A stretch of 56,227 nt of DNA from a virus. A model generated the notes under the pieces. It saw only the letters and a list, made by a program, of their open reading frames with translations. It was not told the DNA's origin and made no database searches. Shown here in pieces: positions 24,175-32,784 of the stretch (position 1 is the first letter of the stretch; each line of letters begins with the position of its first letter). The position numbers and the translations under genes were made by a program. The stretch covers positions 1-56,227 of the IMG/VR virus record IMGVR_UViG_3300031885_000017; one strand, 5' to 3'.

Positions 24175-25049
24175 ACCGTCGGCCTCGTATCAAAGACGCG
24201 AGCCGCCGCGTTCACCACCCGCTGTAGCGAGTCGGGCTGGAAGGCCAGAAGTTCAGATGCCAGCCCCATGTAGGCTTTTCGCAGGGCGGCCTCATCCACC
24301 AGGGGCGGGTGGCTGCTGGCGTGAACCAACTTGCAGACCTCATCCCACTCGGCGTCCGTGGCGTGGTGGATGGTGTAGAAGCTGATACCCTCCGGGAAGT
24401 AGATACCTGCGCCCGTCGCTTGGAGGCGGATACCCTCCGGTCCCATCGTGCGGATCTGGCCAGAGTTTTTCGGCCACTCCCAGGGGTAAGACTGGAGCGT
24501 AGGAAAGACCGGCAGGCCGCCGAAGCTCTTGCCCTGGAGACAGTCCACGATAGCCAGTGTGATGTACCCATCTGGCTGCGACGGGCGGAAGGCTCCGGGG
24601 TAGATCATGGGCATTACGCCATCGCACCGATGCAACATGACCTGCTGGTAGGGATGACTCAAGCGGTCGCTCCGTGTGTCGATGGAGGCGTAGAGCAGAA
24701 CCCTGGGATGGCGGGTGCGGAAAGTATTGATGAGAGTCGTCATCGCTGGGCCAGTGTCCGCAAGTGGACCCCAACCTCCGCCTTCTTCAGCGTTGATGAC
24801 GGCAAAGGCGGCCCCCGCATCTACAGCGTCAGCCAGTTTGTTGCCTTCACTAATAGGATTGTTGGCGGAGGCAAACCGCTCCGTCGCCCACCGGATGCCG
24901 CCCGCAGTGTAGGCTTTCTCCGTCGCGGGCATCCCGTACTTGACGATGACGCCCTCGATCTTGGCCCGCTGCGCCCGCTCGACGCACTTCGCCAGGGGCA
25001 GGGTGCTGTAGTTGTTGTGCCACGCCCAGATGCCTGCGGCTGTTGTCAT
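24171..25049 (-). CDS. TIM-barrel glycoside hydrolase-like protein, lysin candidate
   Basis: 292 residues. Alternating strands and helices: GIWAWHNNY, KIEGVIVKYGMP, AFAVINAEEGGG, RVLLYASIDTRSD, CDGVMPMIYPGAF, GYITLAIVD and GIYFPEGISFYTIHH. This matches a glycosyl-hydrolase TIM barrel of the kind found in phage lysins; Glu residues in NAEEGGG at strand 4 or so are candidate catalysts. No signal peptide. It may hydrolyse cell wall, but a virion or unrelated hydrolase is not excluded. Confidence 0.55.
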   Translation of the reverse strand: MTTAAGIWAWHNNYSTLPLAKCVERAQRAKIEGVIVKYGMPATEKAYTAGGIRWATERFASANNPISEGNKLADAVDAGAAFAVINAEEGGGWGPLADTGPAMTTLINTFRTRHPRVLLYASIDTRSDRLSHPYQQVMLHRCDGVMPMIYPGAFRPSQPDGYITLAIVDCLQGKSFGGLPVFPTLQSYPWEWPKNSGQIRTMGPEGIRLQATGAGIYFPEGISFYTIHHATDAEWDEVCKLVHASSHPPLVDEAALRKAYMGLASELLAFQPDSLQRVVNAAARVFDTRPTV

Positions 25050-25429
25050 CAGATGACCTCCCGTAGTAAGGACGTTCCTTCTGGTAGTTCATCGGCGCGG
25101 CTGACGCGGATGAGTCCGAACTCCCCGGCCCACCGCCACTCCCGGTCGGCGCCGAAAGAACGGTCATAGCGGAGGATGGCATCGCAGCGTCGCAGAATCT
25201 CTTTGTCCCATTGGTAGTAGAGATTGGAGGCCTGCGGCAGCGATGTCCGCATCCCAAATCCATACGTGTGGGTATGTGGGATCATAGGGATGTGCCCACG
25301 TAGGATTATCTCTTCGGCGACCTCGACTGCCCGGCGGAGGTTGTGTTCCACCTCCCGCATCTGGGCGTCAATGTCCCCGCCACCTCTCGGTGTGTATGGT
25401 CCCGCGACGTAAACGAGTAGTCGCTTCAT
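25049..25429 (-). CDS. DUF4406 / deoxyribosyltransferase-fold protein
   Basis: 126 residues. VYVAGPYTPRG at the start, NLRRAVEVAEEIILRGHIPMIPHTH in the middle, then WDKEILRRCDAILRYD. This 'AGPYT...A..L...G..P..PH' pattern is that of DUF4406, a relative of nucleoside 2-deoxyribosyltransferases. It shares 1 nt with the lysin-like gene. Likely in nucleotide salvage; substrate unknown. Confidence 0.72.
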   Translation of the reverse strand: MKRLLVYVAGPYTPRGGGDIDAQMREVEHNLRRAVEVAEEIILRGHIPMIPHTHTYGFGMRTSLPQASNLYYQWDKEILRRCDAILRYDRSFGADREWRWAGEFGLIRVSRADELPEGTSLLREVI

Positions 25430-25442
25430 GGTTGGTGTTCCT

Positions 25443-25808
25443 TTAGGGTCTCCAACGTGCCACCTGTTCGGGTGACAAAGAGCCTATGTGCACCAACTCT
25501 TTGGGCAGTCGGTCATCATAGCCAATGCCAAGGCGCTCGAACTCCATGAGGGTGAAACAGCACCAGATGACCGAGGCCAGGGGGTGTTGGCCATCTTCGG
25601 GATCGACGGTACGTCCCTGCCGCCAGGCCTCAAGGTGGCGGAAGAGGGCGGCAATGATACGCCCCCAGGCCATTCCCTTGCGCCAGTTGTGATCCCCGTA
25701 CTTGTTGGCACCCAGGGTATAAACCTCGGCCAACTTCTCTAGGGGATATGGCGGGAGGAGATCGTAGCGGAGTTTCCCCCGGTCGCTCTTGTTGGCTTCG
25801 TCAGACAT
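25443..25808 (-). CDS. dATP/dGTP diphosphohydrolase-like protein (DUF5664)
   Basis: 121 residues. SDRGKLRYDLLPPYPLEKLAEVY, then ANKYGDHNWRKGM, RIIAALFRHLEAWRQG, DPEDGQHPLASVIWCCFTLMEFE. This is the all-alpha MazG-related dATP/dGTP pyrophosphohydrolase family common in phages; the E/D residues around RHLEAW and PEDGQHPL bind metal. It would trim purine dNTPs. The same family serves phages with 2-aminoadenine DNA, but no PurZ or DatZ partner is seen here. Confidence 0.78.
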   Translation of the reverse strand: MSDEANKSDRGKLRYDLLPPYPLEKLAEVYTLGANKYGDHNWRKGMAWGRIIAALFRHLEAWRQGRTVDPEDGQHPLASVIWCCFTLMEFERLGIGYDDRLPKELVHIGSLSPEQVARWRP

Positions 25809-25812
25809 CGGC

Positions 25813-25998
25813 CTACGGTATGGGGGACTCCCCGACCTTCCGGCCCAGGAAACTGACCGTCCAGCCCCAGCCCTTGGCGGTCCAGATGTTCAGGGGACCG
25901 AGCTGAAGCTCGAAACCAGCGTCGTCCTGCGTCCAGTCGAGAGTGAGCCCCAGGCCGAGGACGTTGTAGCCCAGGGTAAAGAACAGTGAGAACCTCAT
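25813..25998 (-). CDS. Small phage protein of unknown function
   Basis: 61 residues. ATG 25998 overlaps the upstream TGA in ATGA and begins MRFSLFFTLGYNVLG. Alternating hydrophobic and polar residues with LNIWTAKGWGWTVSFLG suggest a small beta barrel or meander. Such proteins recur in phage replication regions with no known role. Confidence 0.55.
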   Translation of the reverse strand: MRFSLFFTLGYNVLGLGLTLDWTQDDAGFELQLGPLNIWTAKGWGWTVSFLGRKVGESPIP

Positions 25999-27170
25999 TC
26001 CTTCTCCTCCCCAATCCACCGCACCTGCCGGACTTCCTCAGCCGTGGCGAGATGGATGGTGTGCTGATGCGTCTTGCCGTACCGCGGATGGAACAGCATG
26101 AACTCCTGGCTTGGCAGGGTTGCCGCCGCCCGCGATCTTTCCAGGGTTAGCAGTGACGGGCCCACGAAAGAGCCATTCTGGATCACCTCGCCGCCGATCT
26201 CTGACTCGGCGGACTGGCGCTCGTGCAGGTGGCCCTTGAAGTAGTAGTGGATGATTTCGCCCAGGACAGAGTTGAGGCGCAACTTATTGTCGAGTGCCCC
26301 AACATACGTTGAATCAAGGCCCCTGATGCCATGCCCGTGCCGCCCGACGCAGCGCCAACCAAGGATGTCCACCTTGGCCAAGAAACTGCGGTGGAGGTGG
26401 AAGTCGATGGAGCCGCCGGTCAGGGCGTGTACCCCATCCGCCGTCTCCTGCCAAGTGCCGCCACAGGCACCGCGGATACGCTCGGCGATGATCTCCCAGG
26501 CAAACAGCTCGGCGTTGTCAGGGCCGTAGGAATCCCGCGCCCGCTCTGCCGTCCGCCCGTGGTTGCCCACGACCTTGTAGATGACGACCTTCCTGTAGCG
26601 GCGCAGGAAGGAAAGTAGCACGTCGGTCATGTCCTCAACGAACCCCATGACCTGGAAGAGCAGGGACTCGGACATCTGGAGTGCCTGCGTTGGGAACATA
26701 CGGCCGTGACCCTCCAATTCGTCCCCCAAGGCGAATATGTGGAGGGTATCCAGGGGCACCCAGAGCTGATTCATCTGGGTGAACCGGAGGAGACCGTCCC
26801 GCCAGCGGGCCATACGGTCTCTGGCGATGTCGATGTTGTATTCGCAGATGCCGGTCACACGGCGATCTATTTGGCTGTAGTAATGGAGGTCCGAGAAGAG
26901 GGCCACGCCTTCCTGGGGGGTATCGAAGCCCATCTCCTCGATACGGGTGGCAAAGATCTTGGGGGGAATGGGCAGTAGCGGCGCCCTCTCCCGGAGAAAT
27001 CCAGATAGGCGGTCCAGTTGTTCCGCAGATAGATCGGTTTGCGGTTCGGCAGGCTTGTCGGCTATGCGGCCGCCTGGGTGCTTGGGACAATACTTGCTGT
27101 TGGAGTTGGGGTTTGGCGGGGCGAAGATCTCGCCGCAGCCAGGGAACTGGCAGGGTCGTTCCCCACGCAC
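25995..27170 (-). CDS. Calcineurin-like metallophosphoesterase with N-terminal zinc finger
   Basis: 391 residues. N-terminal CQFPGCGEIFAPP with YCPKH makes a small zinc site. The catalytic domain shows ALFSDLHYYS (D-x-H), IFALGDELEGHG (GD), VVGNHGRTAE (GNH), GRHGHGIRG and KGHLHERQ, all dimetal ligands in the right order. Relatives act as DNA nucleases or nucleotide phosphatases. It sits just downstream of the polymerase, so a DNA-processing role is likely. Confidence 0.78.
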   Translation of the reverse strand: MRGERPCQFPGCGEIFAPPNPNSNSKYCPKHPGGRIADKPAEPQTDLSAEQLDRLSGFLRERAPLLPIPPKIFATRIEEMGFDTPQEGVALFSDLHYYSQIDRRVTGICEYNIDIARDRMARWRDGLLRFTQMNQLWVPLDTLHIFALGDELEGHGRMFPTQALQMSESLLFQVMGFVEDMTDVLLSFLRRYRKVVIYKVVGNHGRTAERARDSYGPDNAELFAWEIIAERIRGACGGTWQETADGVHALTGGSIDFHLHRSFLAKVDILGWRCVGRHGHGIRGLDSTYVGALDNKLRLNSVLGEIIHYYFKGHLHERQSAESEIGGEVIQNGSFVGPSLLTLERSRAAATLPSQEFMLFHPRYGKTHQHTIHLATAEEVRQVRWIGEEKE

Positions 27171-27259
27171 GGGCTCTCTCCCTTCGGGGTAACAGGCCTA
27201 CGGCGGCTCGCCGCCCACCGTGGGCCCTTCTCACACTTTCAGGGTAACATATTTCGCTG
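27171..27259 (-). other. Intergenic region with two overlapping palindromes
   Basis: GGCGGCTCGCCGCC (27202-27215) and GCCCACCGTGGGC (27213-27225) overlap between the polymerase stop and the phosphoesterase start. No T-tract. They may act as an attenuating hairpin or a protein-binding site. Confidence 0.4.
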
Positions 27260-30040
27260 CTATTGGTCTTCTTTCCGCAGGTCGAGGATGTCTCCCCGCG
27301 CCGTCAACTTGTACTCCGGATCGCCCCACGTCTTTCCCCAGTCCAATTCGACCGGGATGGACCAGCCCAACCTAGATCCATTAGGCAAGATTAGGCTTTG
27401 TGCTGTCTGTTCCCATAGACTCTTGACAACGCGGGCGGTCTCCTCCGCGTAGGCGTGGTCCGGCCAGTAGAACTCGAACGTGATGGAGTCGTGGACTGAG
27501 ATCACGGGGTAACACTGGCGCTTCTTCAGGGCGGGCGCCGTCTCAGTGAGATAGTGTGCCGCGCTGTGCAGCGTCGAGCAACCTGACTGGATGGGATAGT
27601 TGATTGCCTCTCTTATAAGTCCCTCCAAATCGTTGAACCGCCGCATGGCCTTGAGTAGGGACGCCGCCGGGAAGTGGCGCCGCTGGCCGAAGATGTTGTC
27701 GCGGTGGCCTAATTCGATCACGTCCCTCCGCGCCTGGGCGAAGTAGGTAGGCAGGCTGGACACGACCTGCATGTACCGGATCCGGATCTCCTGCGCCTCT
27801 TCCAGACTGCAACCGAGCCGGTCGGCGATTCCTTCGTCGGTGAGGCCGTACCCGATGCCGAATACTAGCGTCTTCGCATGGCGCCGGAGTTCGGGGTGCG
27901 CTTCCTTCCACTCGAAGTCCGTCATCTCCGGGTCCACCGGCCAGATGGCACGACCGATGTAGCAGTGGACATCCTGGCCGCTGGCGAGCACCTTCAACAG
28001 GCCGTCGTCCCCGGCCATGTACGCCAGCCCCCAGACCTCCGCTTGGCCCCAGTCGGCGGTCATAAGGCCAAAGCCCTCCGGTGCCGTGAATGTCCTATGG
28101 AAGGCGTCCTTGGTCCCCAACTCTGGGATCTCCACATTGGCCGGGACGTTCTGCATGTTTGGCTCGGCTGAGGATAGGCGGGTGGTCTCGGCACCGCCCG
28201 GCCGGTAGGTACTGCGGATACGGTTGTCTGACTCGATGTAGCGGGCAACGCCCCCCGCGCCGTTGCTGCCATCAAGATAGGTGCCCTTCGCCTTCCGCAA
28301 CTCCTTGAGTTCCATCAGGATGGGTAGGATTGGATGGTCAGCCTGGGCACGGACGGCGGCTAGGGCGTCTGCCCCGGTCTGCTCATGCTCGAAGCAGAGG
28401 CCCACGTCACAGGCCTCACACCCGCGGCCACCGTCGGTCTTGAAGCCGCTCCTTGGCAACCCCAGTTCCTCGAAGAGGATGCGCTGGAGGTTCTTGTGGT
28501 ACATGTAATTCCAGGGCGGCTTGGTCTCCGGCAGGGGAATGGCCCAAAGCCGTGCCTCCGCGTCCGCGATGCGCTGCGCGTAGTGGGCACAGAGCTTCTC
28601 AAAGTAGTCCACGTCCACCAGGACGCCGCGTTTCTCCATCTCCCAGCAGCAGCGGATGAGTGGCTGGATGATCGCCTCTGATGCCCAACGTGTACCTTCG
28701 GCATCGGCCTTTGCCCGAAGGACGGGAACCACACGCTCCACGGCGTCAGCATCGGCGGCACTGTATTTCCAGAGTACGTCGTCCGGGGCCGCCGACATCT
28801 TCCGCTTGTTGCTGCTGACGGCGTTGACCTCTGCCTCGTAGTAGGGCATATCGGTGTAGAGAGCCGTCAGGATGGTGAGGCTACTGCGCTTGGTCTTCCG
28901 TGCCTCCGGCGGCATGGCGGTCTCTGCGACCGCGTGGTGCAGGAGCATGGTGTCTTCAATCTGGCCCTTGATCTCGATGCCGAAAGCGGTGGCGGCCGTC
29001 ACGAATGGCCACTCCGGTCGCCTCTCAAGGAATCTGAGGTCAAAAATCGCGTTCTGACCCACCTTCTTCTTGTCACTGCCAAAGATCTCCTTCAGGATGG
29101 CGATGACCTGGGGCCATTCGTCGTCCGCCCAGTGGGAGTCAACCTCGGACTTCGGTACTTCCACAAGGTAGGGAGGATCGGATGGCAGTGCGGACATGAA
29201 GATGATCTCCGCCGGTGTCTTCGGTGGGCGCCTGTTCTCCAGTAGGTTCTTGGCCACCCGCGGGCTGATCTCCACGATGTCTGCTGCCACCCGCTGGTGC
29301 GATAGGAGCGGGACCACAAATCCCTCTCCCGGCTCGGTTGAGAAACTGATGCAGAGTACCTCATCGTGCCGCCAATCGAGTCCCGTGGTCTCGGTATCAA
29401 AGGCGATCTCCTTGGTGGACGGATGGAGTAGGTAGTCTCTAAGGTCGGTGAGCTGGGCCAGCGTGGTGATGGCGGAGTAATCACCAAGGCGGGGCTGACC
29501 CAGCTCTCCCGACGCTATGCGGAGGGCCTTCTCGAAGTGGGCCTGCACGGTGTCGGCCACGTGCCATTGGCCGCGCAACAAAAAGGCCGGATGGTAGCTG
29601 GGAATGAATGGGGTGCCTGTTTCTGGCTGAGTGAGCGTCTGGCCAAGAACCGAACTCAAAGTCACGGTCTGGCCATAGATGCTTTGGAGCGCAACGTCTC
29701 CGAGTGTGACGATGATCGCCGGTTTGACTGATTGCAACTCTTCCAGCAAGTACGGTCGGCAGGCCCGGATCTCGGCCACGGTCGGGCGCCGGTTGCCGGG
29801 CGGGTGACAACGGACGGCGTTGGTCAAGTAGACGGTCTGTGGAGAGATGCTGGCCATCTCGCAGAGTAGACGGAGGAGATGCCCACTGGGGCCCACAAAC
29901 GCCTTGCCTTGGAGATCCTCCTCCTCACCCGGACTCTGCCCGACGAACATGATGTAGCCAGGCGTTCCGCGGCCACCGACGACGTTACGTCGGCACTTAA
30001 CTAGGGCGGGGCACCGTTGGCAGTCCGGCGGGGGAGGCAT
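27260..30040 (-). CDS. polA: Family 4 UDG-like domain fused to family A DNA polymerase
   Basis: 926 residues. Residues 1-170 are a family 4 uracil-DNA glycosylase-like domain: Cys7, Cys10, Cys78 and Cys94 in the iron-sulfur spacing, GQSPGEEED at 34-42 and SYHPAFLLR near 148-156. This domain fusion is known from SPO1-type polymerases. Then a 3'-5' exonuclease (FDTETTGLD near 214, KVGQNAIFDLRF, YSAADADAV). The palm has motif A TADWGQAEVWG (Asp near 661), O-helix RRHAKTLVFGIGYG (Phe at the position of E. coli F762) and motif C SVHDSITFEF near 847. No 5'-3' exonuclease. Replicative polymerase of the phage. Confidence 0.9.
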   Translation of the reverse strand: MPPPPDCQRCPALVKCRRNVVGGRGTPGYIMFVGQSPGEEEDLQGKAFVGPSGHLLRLLCEMASISPQTVYLTNAVRCHPPGNRRPTVAEIRACRPYLLEELQSVKPAIIVTLGDVALQSIYGQTVTLSSVLGQTLTQPETGTPFIPSYHPAFLLRGQWHVADTVQAHFEKALRIASGELGQPRLGDYSAITTLAQLTDLRDYLLHPSTKEIAFDTETTGLDWRHDEVLCISFSTEPGEGFVVPLLSHQRVAADIVEISPRVAKNLLENRRPPKTPAEIIFMSALPSDPPYLVEVPKSEVDSHWADDEWPQVIAILKEIFGSDKKKVGQNAIFDLRFLERRPEWPFVTAATAFGIEIKGQIEDTMLLHHAVAETAMPPEARKTKRSSLTILTALYTDMPYYEAEVNAVSSNKRKMSAAPDDVLWKYSAADADAVERVVPVLRAKADAEGTRWASEAIIQPLIRCCWEMEKRGVLVDVDYFEKLCAHYAQRIADAEARLWAIPLPETKPPWNYMYHKNLQRILFEELGLPRSGFKTDGGRGCEACDVGLCFEHEQTGADALAAVRAQADHPILPILMELKELRKAKGTYLDGSNGAGGVARYIESDNRIRSTYRPGGAETTRLSSAEPNMQNVPANVEIPELGTKDAFHRTFTAPEGFGLMTADWGQAEVWGLAYMAGDDGLLKVLASGQDVHCYIGRAIWPVDPEMTDFEWKEAHPELRRHAKTLVFGIGYGLTDEGIADRLGCSLEEAQEIRIRYMQVVSSLPTYFAQARRDVIELGHRDNIFGQRRHFPAASLLKAMRRFNDLEGLIREAINYPIQSGCSTLHSAAHYLTETAPALKKRQCYPVISVHDSITFEFYWPDHAYAEETARVVKSLWEQTAQSLILPNGSRLGWSIPVELDWGKTWGDPEYKLTARGDILDLRKEDQ

Positions 30041-30043
30041 CGG

Positions 30044-30274
30044 CTATTCCTCCGCCTCCACCATAACCTTGGCCTTGTGCATCGGGTCGATCACCATGCC
30101 GTCCACCCATGACTCCAGCACCAGTGGACACAGGTTGTCCCGCTTTGCGTCACAGTGGAGGCAGGTCTGGTGCGTCAACTCCATGTACTTCCCATCCTGC
30201 CAGACGTACTCCGGATCGCTCAGGAGCCAGTGGTGCGGGAGTCCATTAGGACAGTGGCCGTTATTGGTGTCCAC
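30044..30274 (-). CDS. Small zinc-binding protein
   Basis: 76 residues from GTG 30274. HCPNGLPHHWLLSDP near the start and TCLHCDAKRDNLCP near 37-50 form a Cys/His zinc site. The pattern (C-x-N-G...HHW...C-x-x-C) recurs in phage replication clusters without known function. Its TAG lies inside the ribosome-binding region of the polymerase gene. Confidence 0.58.
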   Translation of the reverse strand: MDTNNGHCPNGLPHHWLLSDPEYVWQDGKYMELTHQTCLHCDAKRDNLCPLVLESWVDGMVIDPMHKAKVMVEAEE

Positions 30275-30746
30275 CTGTCAACCTCGTTAGGCCAAAGGCG
30301 GCTATTACGGATGCGTCGTACACGTCTTGAACCAGATTGTCGGGAAGACCGAACCGGGCCATCGCCCAGGCCTTGATGTCTTCCTTACTCACCCGGTTGG
30401 TGCCGAGCATGGCACTCTTCCAGGTTGAGGGGTCTACTAGTGTGTGTGGAACTCCCAACCGATCTATCGCGTAGCGTAGGGCCCCCACCACCATCCCCAG
30501 ATCGATGGCGGCCTTCCGGTTGGGGCCGACGAACGGACGCTCGACCCAGATGAAGTTGCACCCCTGGAGAAGACTGTTGGGCAGAAGTTCTTGCATCTGG
30601 TGAACGAGCCCCAGGAAACGATCCTCTGCCCGCTGTCCCTTCGCCTCCAGGCGCAGACGGTCTACCAGCGTGTCGTCGTGGCCATTGTTGTCAACGACGA
30701 AGATGGTTACGGCATGGGAGTCAGGATCGATTCCCGCCACTCTCAA
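30261..30746 (-). CDS. RuvC-like Holliday junction resolvase
   Basis: 161 residues. TTG 30746 overlaps the upstream TGA in TTGA. AGIDPDSHAVTIFVVD gives the first catalytic Asp (D7), FIWVERPFVGPN the Glu (E69), and LVQDVYDASVIAAFGL the C-terminal acidic pair. GMVVGALRYAIDRLG is the usual helix between them. RNase H-fold resolvase that clears branched DNA before packaging, next to the polymerase as expected. Confidence 0.85.
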   Translation of the reverse strand: MRVAGIDPDSHAVTIFVVDNNGHDDTLVDRLRLEAKGQRAEDRFLGLVHQMQELLPNSLLQGCNFIWVERPFVGPNRKAAIDLGMVVGALRYAIDRLGVPHTLVDPSTWKSAMLGTNRVSKEDIKAWAMARFGLPDNLVQDVYDASVIAAFGLTRLTGGHQ

Positions 30747-30967
30747 GACACGATCTCCGCAATGGGCTCGACCGTCAGCACCTCGATCTCGCCGCCGGTG
30801 ATCGGGCGCCGGGCGTTCTTGATCTGCACCCGGCGGCTCTTGTTGATGGCTTCCCTAGCCGCGAAATCAATGCGGTGGTTCTCATCGTATCCGTAGACGG
30901 CAACATCTACCTCTCCGATGATGGTGGCGCGTACACGGACACGATACTTGCGGGTATTACTGGACAT
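30743..30967 (-). CDS. Hypothetical protein
   Basis: 74 residues. A strand-rich N-terminus (YRVRVRATIIGEVDVAVYGYDE), a helix IDFAAREAINKS and a closing strand EIEVLTVEPIAEIV give an alternating layout resembling DUF6xx-type small phage proteins. Overlaps the resolvase start by 4 nt. No function known. Confidence 0.55.
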   Translation of the reverse strand: MSSNTRKYRVRVRATIIGEVDVAVYGYDENHRIDFAAREAINKSRRVQIKNARRPITGGEIEVLTVEPIAEIVS

Positions 30968-30972
30968 CGTTC

Positions 30973-31695
30973 TTAGCTCCTCGGCCGGGGCGGGGCGAGG
31001 TCTCTTGACCCACCGGCGGCCACTACCTGCTCCGGTACAGCCCGTACACCCGGATAATCGAGGGCGCTCTTCAGGGCGCGGGCCTGGGCGTTCAGGACTA
31101 TCATGTTGGGTAGGAGTACGGCCTCTGGCACATGACCTTCGGCCACGGCCCGGATGAGGGCCGTCCAGTCAACGATCTCGGCGTGCCAGGTCTGCCGTGT
31201 CGATAGTCCGGAGATCCGGGGCGTGTCAGACACGACGATAGGGGCTGTGATCATGGCCGCCTGGTTCTCCAGGGTTTCGGCCATCTCCTCCTTACCTGCG
31301 GAAGCGGCCCGCTGTGACCGCGCCAACAGGCGTTCTTGCTCCTTGCGGGCCAGTTCACGCAACCGTGCCTCTTCCTCGGCCCGGAGACGTTCTTGTTCTC
31401 TCTGGTAGCCAAGGATGCCGTGCTTGATGGCCGCCTCAGCATTGACCAGCAGGGACATAGGTCGCTCAAAGAGGGCCATAATCCTTCTCTTGGTCTCATC
31501 GATGGGGCGTGTCAAGGAGCGGCGTAGCTCGTCCAGCTCCTTACTCCGACCCTTGATGCGCTGAAGGATGGCCGCTGCGTCCTCGTAGTCATCGGCCGTT
31601 ACGATATGAACCTCGGTAGGGATGGCCGTAAGCATCTTCTCGGTGTCGGCCGTGAAGGTCTGAACCTTCATGTTGTCGTTGGGATCAAGTGTCAT
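30973..31695 (-). CDS. Phage coiled-coil protein of recombination clusters
   Basis: 240 residues. ATG 31695 overlaps the upstream TGA in ATGA and follows GGAGGAG. Central coiled coil: SKELDELRRSLTRPIDETKRR, then REQERLRAEEEARLRELARK. The C-terminal domain carries GLSTRQTWHAEIVDW, AEGHVPEAVLLPN and LDYPGVRAVPE. Such proteins commonly pair with PD-(D/E)XK exonucleases and RecA- or annealase-type genes, as here. A role in recombination is inferred from context. Confidence 0.68.
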   Translation of the reverse strand: MTLDPNDNMKVQTFTADTEKMLTAIPTEVHIVTADDYEDAAAILQRIKGRSKELDELRRSLTRPIDETKRRIMALFERPMSLLVNAEAAIKHGILGYQREQERLRAEEEARLRELARKEQERLLARSQRAASAGKEEMAETLENQAAMITAPIVVSDTPRISGLSTRQTWHAEIVDWTALIRAVAEGHVPEAVLLPNMIVLNAQARALKSALDYPGVRAVPEQVVAAGGSRDLAPPRPRS

Positions 31696-32297
31696 TTTGT
31701 GTTTCTCCTCCGCCAGTTGTATAGGGTTAGCGCCGACAGGAACGCGGACCAATCACCGGCGTCATCCTTGTATTGGTAAAGGCGGTACTTGCCATCGGCG
31801 CCGAGCTGGACGGCCCACCGCTCCTTGACTTTTGCCTTGGGATAGAGTTCGTTGTAGGCGACCTGATAAGCCGCCAGTTGGAGTGCCGTTACCGGGTTGA
31901 GTGCGGCGCCCGTCTTGATGTCCAGGACCACGGGCACCCCGCGGAGTTTGCCGATGCGGTCAATGGTTCCGGCGTAGCGATGCCGGGTCGAGTAGACCTG
32001 AACCTCGATACCTTCCGGGATGAACAGGACATCATCCCGGAACTTTACCCAGGCGCGGACGTAGGGTTCGAGGAGCGGATCGGCTTGCATCTCTTCCAGC
32101 GTCAGGGCGTCCCGGTCATAGAGTGCGGTAGCTGTGTGAACCAGGGTGCCCCGCTCTTGGGCCGCGTCCATGATGTCCTTGTCGATCCCCAGGAAGTCAT
32201 TGATGCCGACCATAACCTGGGTGACGCCGGGGATGCGGAGTCCCTTCAGGTAGTAGGAGTGGGTTTGGCTGTCGTAGCGGAAGTCGTCTCTAGGCAT
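31692..32297 (-). CDS. PD-(D/E)XK (RecB/Cas4-like) exonuclease
   Basis: 201 residues from ATG 32297 (MPRDDFRYDSQTHSYY). ERGTLVHTATALYD gives the G-x-x-x-H motif, YAGTIDRIGKLRGVPVVLDIKTG contains the catalytic D...D-x-K core, and LQLAAYQVAYNELYP the Q-x-x-x-Y motif. This is the standard phage single-strand or 5' exonuclease used for recombination. An HNH gene overlaps its start. Confidence 0.85.
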   Translation of the reverse strand: MPRDDFRYDSQTHSYYLKGLRIPGVTQVMVGINDFLGIDKDIMDAAQERGTLVHTATALYDRDALTLEEMQADPLLEPYVRAWVKFRDDVLFIPEGIEVQVYSTRHRYAGTIDRIGKLRGVPVVLDIKTGAALNPVTALQLAAYQVAYNELYPKAKVKERWAVQLGADGKYRLYQYKDDAGDWSAFLSALTLYNWRRRNTK

Positions 32298-32784
32298 CTG
32301 TACCCATCTCCGGCAGCCATAACGGAAGATGACGTTGGCCATTCCTTCTGCCCTTGCGAGAATTGCAGGAGTTACAAAGCGTCTCTAAGTTTTCTAGTAC
32401 CGTGGGGCCACCGTTGGATTCGGAAATGATATGGTCCGCCCTCAGTTGATTTTGCGAACCGCAGTGGCAGCAACGAAAACCGTCTCGTTGGAATACTGCT
32501 CGACGTAGCCCTGGGGAAATTGGGCGCTTTTTGTAGGCCCCACTAGCGGTAGACTTAGAAGGCCAATTGTCATCTTCGATCGTCCGTATGATGAATCGAA
32601 CCCTTTGGGCCTTCTCCAAGACTTCCATTAACGTTCTGCACTCGACCTCATCGAGCCGAACAGTTTTCCCCAGCCACTCCAGAAATTGTTGCAAAGTCCA
32701 GTTGTAGATCTCATGACTCCACTCATACGCGTGGTCGTCTAGGTACTGACGATCTACCTCATCAAGCAGCCCACCACTAACCAT
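32290..32784 (-). CDS. HNH endonuclease, free-standing
   Basis: 164 residues. The C-terminal half is a clear HNH domain: AVFQRDGFRCCHCGS, LRADHIISESNGG, LENLETLCNSCNSRKG. Two Cys pairs (CCHC, CNSC) bind structural zinc. The N-terminal half is helical and Trp-rich. Lower GC and dinucleotide feel than its neighbours, and overlap with both, suggest a recent mobile insertion. Confidence 0.85.
   Translation of the reverse strand: MVSGGLLDEVDRQYLDDHAYEWSHEIYNWTLQQFLEWLGKTVRLDEVECRTLMEVLEKAQRVRFIIRTIEDDNWPSKSTASGAYKKRPISPGLRRAVFQRDGFRCCHCGSQNQLRADHIISESNGGPTVLENLETLCNSCNSRKGRRNGQRHLPLWLPEMGTDA

Noticed and set aside
24309-25169. 286-codon + strand frame opposite the TIM-barrel gene
   Set aside because: Antisense shadow of two well-supported - strand genes; no coupling with neighbours.
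25443-25808. Evidence for a 2-aminoadenine (Z) genome
   Set aside because: A dATP/dGTP pyrophosphohydrolase alone is common; no PurZ-like synthetase or DatZ phosphohydrolase is visible in the window.
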